Positions 61,776 through 64,000 of a stretch of 64,000 nucleotides of DNA are shown in pieces. Each line of letters starts with the position of its first letter. The first letter of the stretch is position 1. Source of the DNA: Cladobotryum mycophilum (taxonomy: Eukaryota > Ascomycota > Sordariomycetes > Hypocreales > Hypocreaceae); assembly GCA_036429605.1 (NCBI GenBank), contig CM071589.1, positions 3,348,001-3,412,000 on the forward strand, read 5' to 3'. The translations under genes were made by a program, and so were the position numbers. The notes under the pieces are model-generated. The model saw only the letters and a program-made list of their open reading frames with translations. It was not told the DNA's origin and made no database searches.

Positions 61776-63643
61776 CTAGGCTTCTGGGACATACACGCCA
61801 TCCTTGCAGAGCACCACGACCTTTTTGAAGAAACGACGCCACTCGAGGGGATCTCCCTTGACTTTGACAAACCGTACATCTAAAACCTCCATGCTGTCCG
61901 GCAGAGGTTGTCGGTCAACTCGGATCTCGCCGTGAAGGTTCTGTTGGCGACCATCGAGGGCGCGGACTTTGATGATCGCTACTGAACTTCTATATAGGTT
62001 TGGTGTGACCGGTGCTAGAGGTACATTGAGCTGATGCAAGGCATCGCTCAGCATCTGAACAATATGGGCTGGGGGCACATGGGAGAAGAAACGAGTGAGT
62101 GACTCGGGTGGGCAGATATCTCGGAATCGGCGAGCTTGCTGAGTGAGCGACATGGAGAGCCCAGGTGTTTGCGAGAACTGCGACATGGACGGCTCATCGG
62201 CCAGTGTGTCGAAAAGCATACGGGGGTTTCGTTACCGCGCGTAGGGAGAGATGAGGATGGCGCGGCCATGGAGCGGAGGACTGGTGCTTCCCAGTCCCAT
62301 TCTCTGTCGACAATAGGGGCTTCTGGCTGTGTGGAGGCGAATCGGCCAGCGTTGAGACCAGAGTCAAGTGCCATATCATCTGTAGGGGATGCATAATGCC
62401 TCTGAGAAGCAGAGATGGGGGAAGCTGATTAAAGTCTATACGAAGGTTCTCCAGCATCTGGGTTGCGAGGTTGATGGGGTCGGAGACTCTACCATCGGCA
62501 GTAAGCATTGGGTTGTGGCGAGTGTACCAAGGATGCTGGCGAACTTTGGCGAAGCCGAAGCGCTTCGTAGTATCGACGGATATCATGCCTCGCAGAAGAG
62601 AGCGTGTTTCTGAAGGCAATCTCTCCCACAGTGCGTCTGAGCTTCTGCCTGATGTGCGCAGATACTCGTTAAACTCCCAGCTGGTTGACGAAGGCTCATC
62701 CCAGGGAGTATTGCCGACCAATAAGACAAAGAGAATGACACCACAAGACCATACATCCGCCAAGTCAGGAGAGTACTTGCCCGTGCTAGGTGACCTTTTA
62801 TCGACCCGTCCGCAGGCAAGAATTTCCGGTGCGATATAGGGGGGCTACCACACAGTGTCGAGCTCGTCTTGCGCTGCCCCTTGTACTCAAACATTGTGGC
62901 CATTCCAAAATCAGCAAGCTTCAAACTTCCATCCTGGGATAGGAGGATATTTTCTGGCTTGAGGTCCCGATGGGCTACACCCTTTGAGTGCATGAAGCTG
63001 ACACCGCTGACGAGCTGGAGAAAGTAGATCTGGGCAATGTCTTCCCTGACGCCGACGTCTGCCTCAATCTTGTCAAAGAGGTCGCCTCCCTCGGCGTACT
63101 CCATGGCTATCCAGCGCCAGACTGTGTCTTCACCCGAGGCAAACCACTCAATGATGTTGGGGTGCTGGCCAATATGAGAATGGAGCGAGACCTCCATGGC
63201 CAGCTGCTTTGCGGAGACACGGCCATGTTTCACGGCGTATCCCTTGTGAATGAGTTTGACGGCAAAGACCGGATTCTGAGAGTCTAATGGAATGGCCTTT
63301 TTTATTCTACAAAGTTCATGGTCAGTATATGACGCTCTTTTCTTCTTCTTCTTTTTCAGTCATGATTGTTGTTGTATATCACAGGTAAGGGGAGGAGGAT
63401 GCGTACGAGGCGTAAGCGCCACGGCCAATGGTCTTTGAGACGATACGAAAGGGAAGATCCTTTGGTAGAGGATCGAGCTGTGACTGGATAATAGTCAGTG
63501 AAAGGGTTTTGACTGAACGCCGTGCACCATGTTTTTATAGGTGAACCTCAATCATGGACTGTTGATGGGTGCTCTCTCTCTCTCTCCCTCTCATTAATTG
63601 GCCACCCCTTCCCCCTTAAAAACTTTTCTGAGTCACTCACCAT
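61776..63643 (-). CDS. CHK1: checkpoint kinase CHK1, three one-base frameshifts
   Basis: It is the Ser/Thr kinase of the DNA-damage and replication checkpoint. CDS exons are 63643-63641 (the ATG alone), 63483-63407 and 63306-61776, about 537 aa if the frame is mended. The kinase domain shows the Gly loop IGRGAYASI, FAVKLI, the HRDLKPEN catalytic loop, DFGMA, LCGSPP(YIAPE), the DVWSCGVILFVLL helix and the late HPWY. The C-terminal regulatory part has MTQQARRFRDICPPESL-like sequence (here SLTQQARRFRD) and a KA1-like end. The frame breaks three times, each at a G run on the plus strand (62839-62844, 62417-62421, 62222-62226), and each is mended by one more base. No other stop or damage is seen, so I read these as sequence errors rather than a dead kinase. 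Intron 1 starts GTGAGT right after ATG and ends ATCCAG; the second residue is Ser. Confidence 0.9.
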
Positions 63644-64000
63644 GTTGTTGGATGAATAAGTGTCTCAACCTCTGAACTGACTGAATATTCAACAAGAAAT
63701 ATTGGAAGAATTGTAGCAGCCTTGCAGAAATTTGGTTCGAATACAAAAATCACGAATGATTTCTCCAATGTAACCGTTAATCGTTAATGGATGTCGCGTT
63801 ACAGGCAGTCGCGTCATGTACCGCGTAAAGCTGTTTTCTTTGTAATAAATTTAATCAAACCCAACCTAAGCACTGGGAAACCTTCCCACCCTGGAGAAGT
63901 CCGATACGAGGAACGATTTCTGGCGGTGTTAATTATCCATGAATGGGTATAGGTACGGAGTACAAAGTACTTAGATTCCCACTTCTCCCAGGCCCCACTA
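63644..64000. other. CHK1 promoter region
   Basis: It is the upstream flank of CHK1 and contains TACGGAGTAC at 63954-63963. No gene is visible up to the window edge. Confidence 0.45.

Noticed and set aside
61093..63643. A functional cell-cycle gene cluster (cyclin, APC11, CHK1)
   Set aside because: The cyclin is over 33 kb away across a gene-free block, and APC11 and CHK1 are convergent. Fungal housekeeping genes are often neighbours by chance.

Overview
The window is nuclear DNA from a filamentous ascomycete (Pezizomycotina, probably Sordariomycetes and perhaps Hypocreales). The grounds are short GT-AG introns of about 45-115 bp, a CHK1 kinase, an APC11 subunit, a fungal STAND-type N-terminal domain protein, an intracellular GH18 chitinase, and many intergenic TACGGAGTAC-like words. 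Gene models below were built by eye from open frames, splice signals and known protein families. No search was run.

Layout. 0.4-3.0 kb (-): an adenylosuccinate lyase-like gene cut into about 19 exons. 6.0-7.4 kb (+): GH18 chitinase. 8.7-9.4 kb (+): a small acidic protein of unknown function. 10.3-11.6 kb (-): plasma-membrane syntaxin SSO1. 13.8-14.9 kb (-): MEMO/Mho1 family protein. 15.3-17.6 kb (-): a STAND-type N-terminal domain/ankyrin protein. 20.4-22.2 kb (+): ZRC1-type zinc transporter. 23.4-23.6 kb (-): a possible small membrane protein. 26.7-28.0 kb (-): a G1-type cyclin, probably with a long spliced leader reaching about 31 kb. About 28-51.3 kb: a 23-kb stretch with no recognisable gene but many microsatellites and two hairpin-like repeats. 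51.3-55.9 kb (+): a predicted 1465-aa protein I do not recognise. 56.4-57.4 kb (-): RPS2. 58.0-59.1 kb (-): 3-mercaptopyruvate sulfurtransferase TUM1. 59.6-60.8 kb (+): a multipass membrane protein. 61.1-61.6 kb (+): APC11. 61.8-63.6 kb (-): CHK1.

How the genes relate. There is no obvious operon-like or secondary-metabolite cluster. Three cell-cycle genes (G1 cyclin, APC11, CHK1) share the window, but only APC11 and CHK1 are adjacent, and they are convergent. TUM1 and the multipass membrane protein are divergent over a 538-bp spacer.

Most notable. (1) The lyase-like gene has 18 clean introns and exons as small as 12, 17, 20 and 21 nt, while its neighbours have 0-4 introns. (2) Five one-base frameshifts in three conserved genes (lyase-like, MEMO, three in CHK1) all fall in G/C homopolymers and are all one base short, which points to sequence error rather than gene decay. 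(3) The 23-kb gene-free interval is not obviously AT-rich. (4) The chitinase has Ala where the DxxDxDxE motif has its third Asp.
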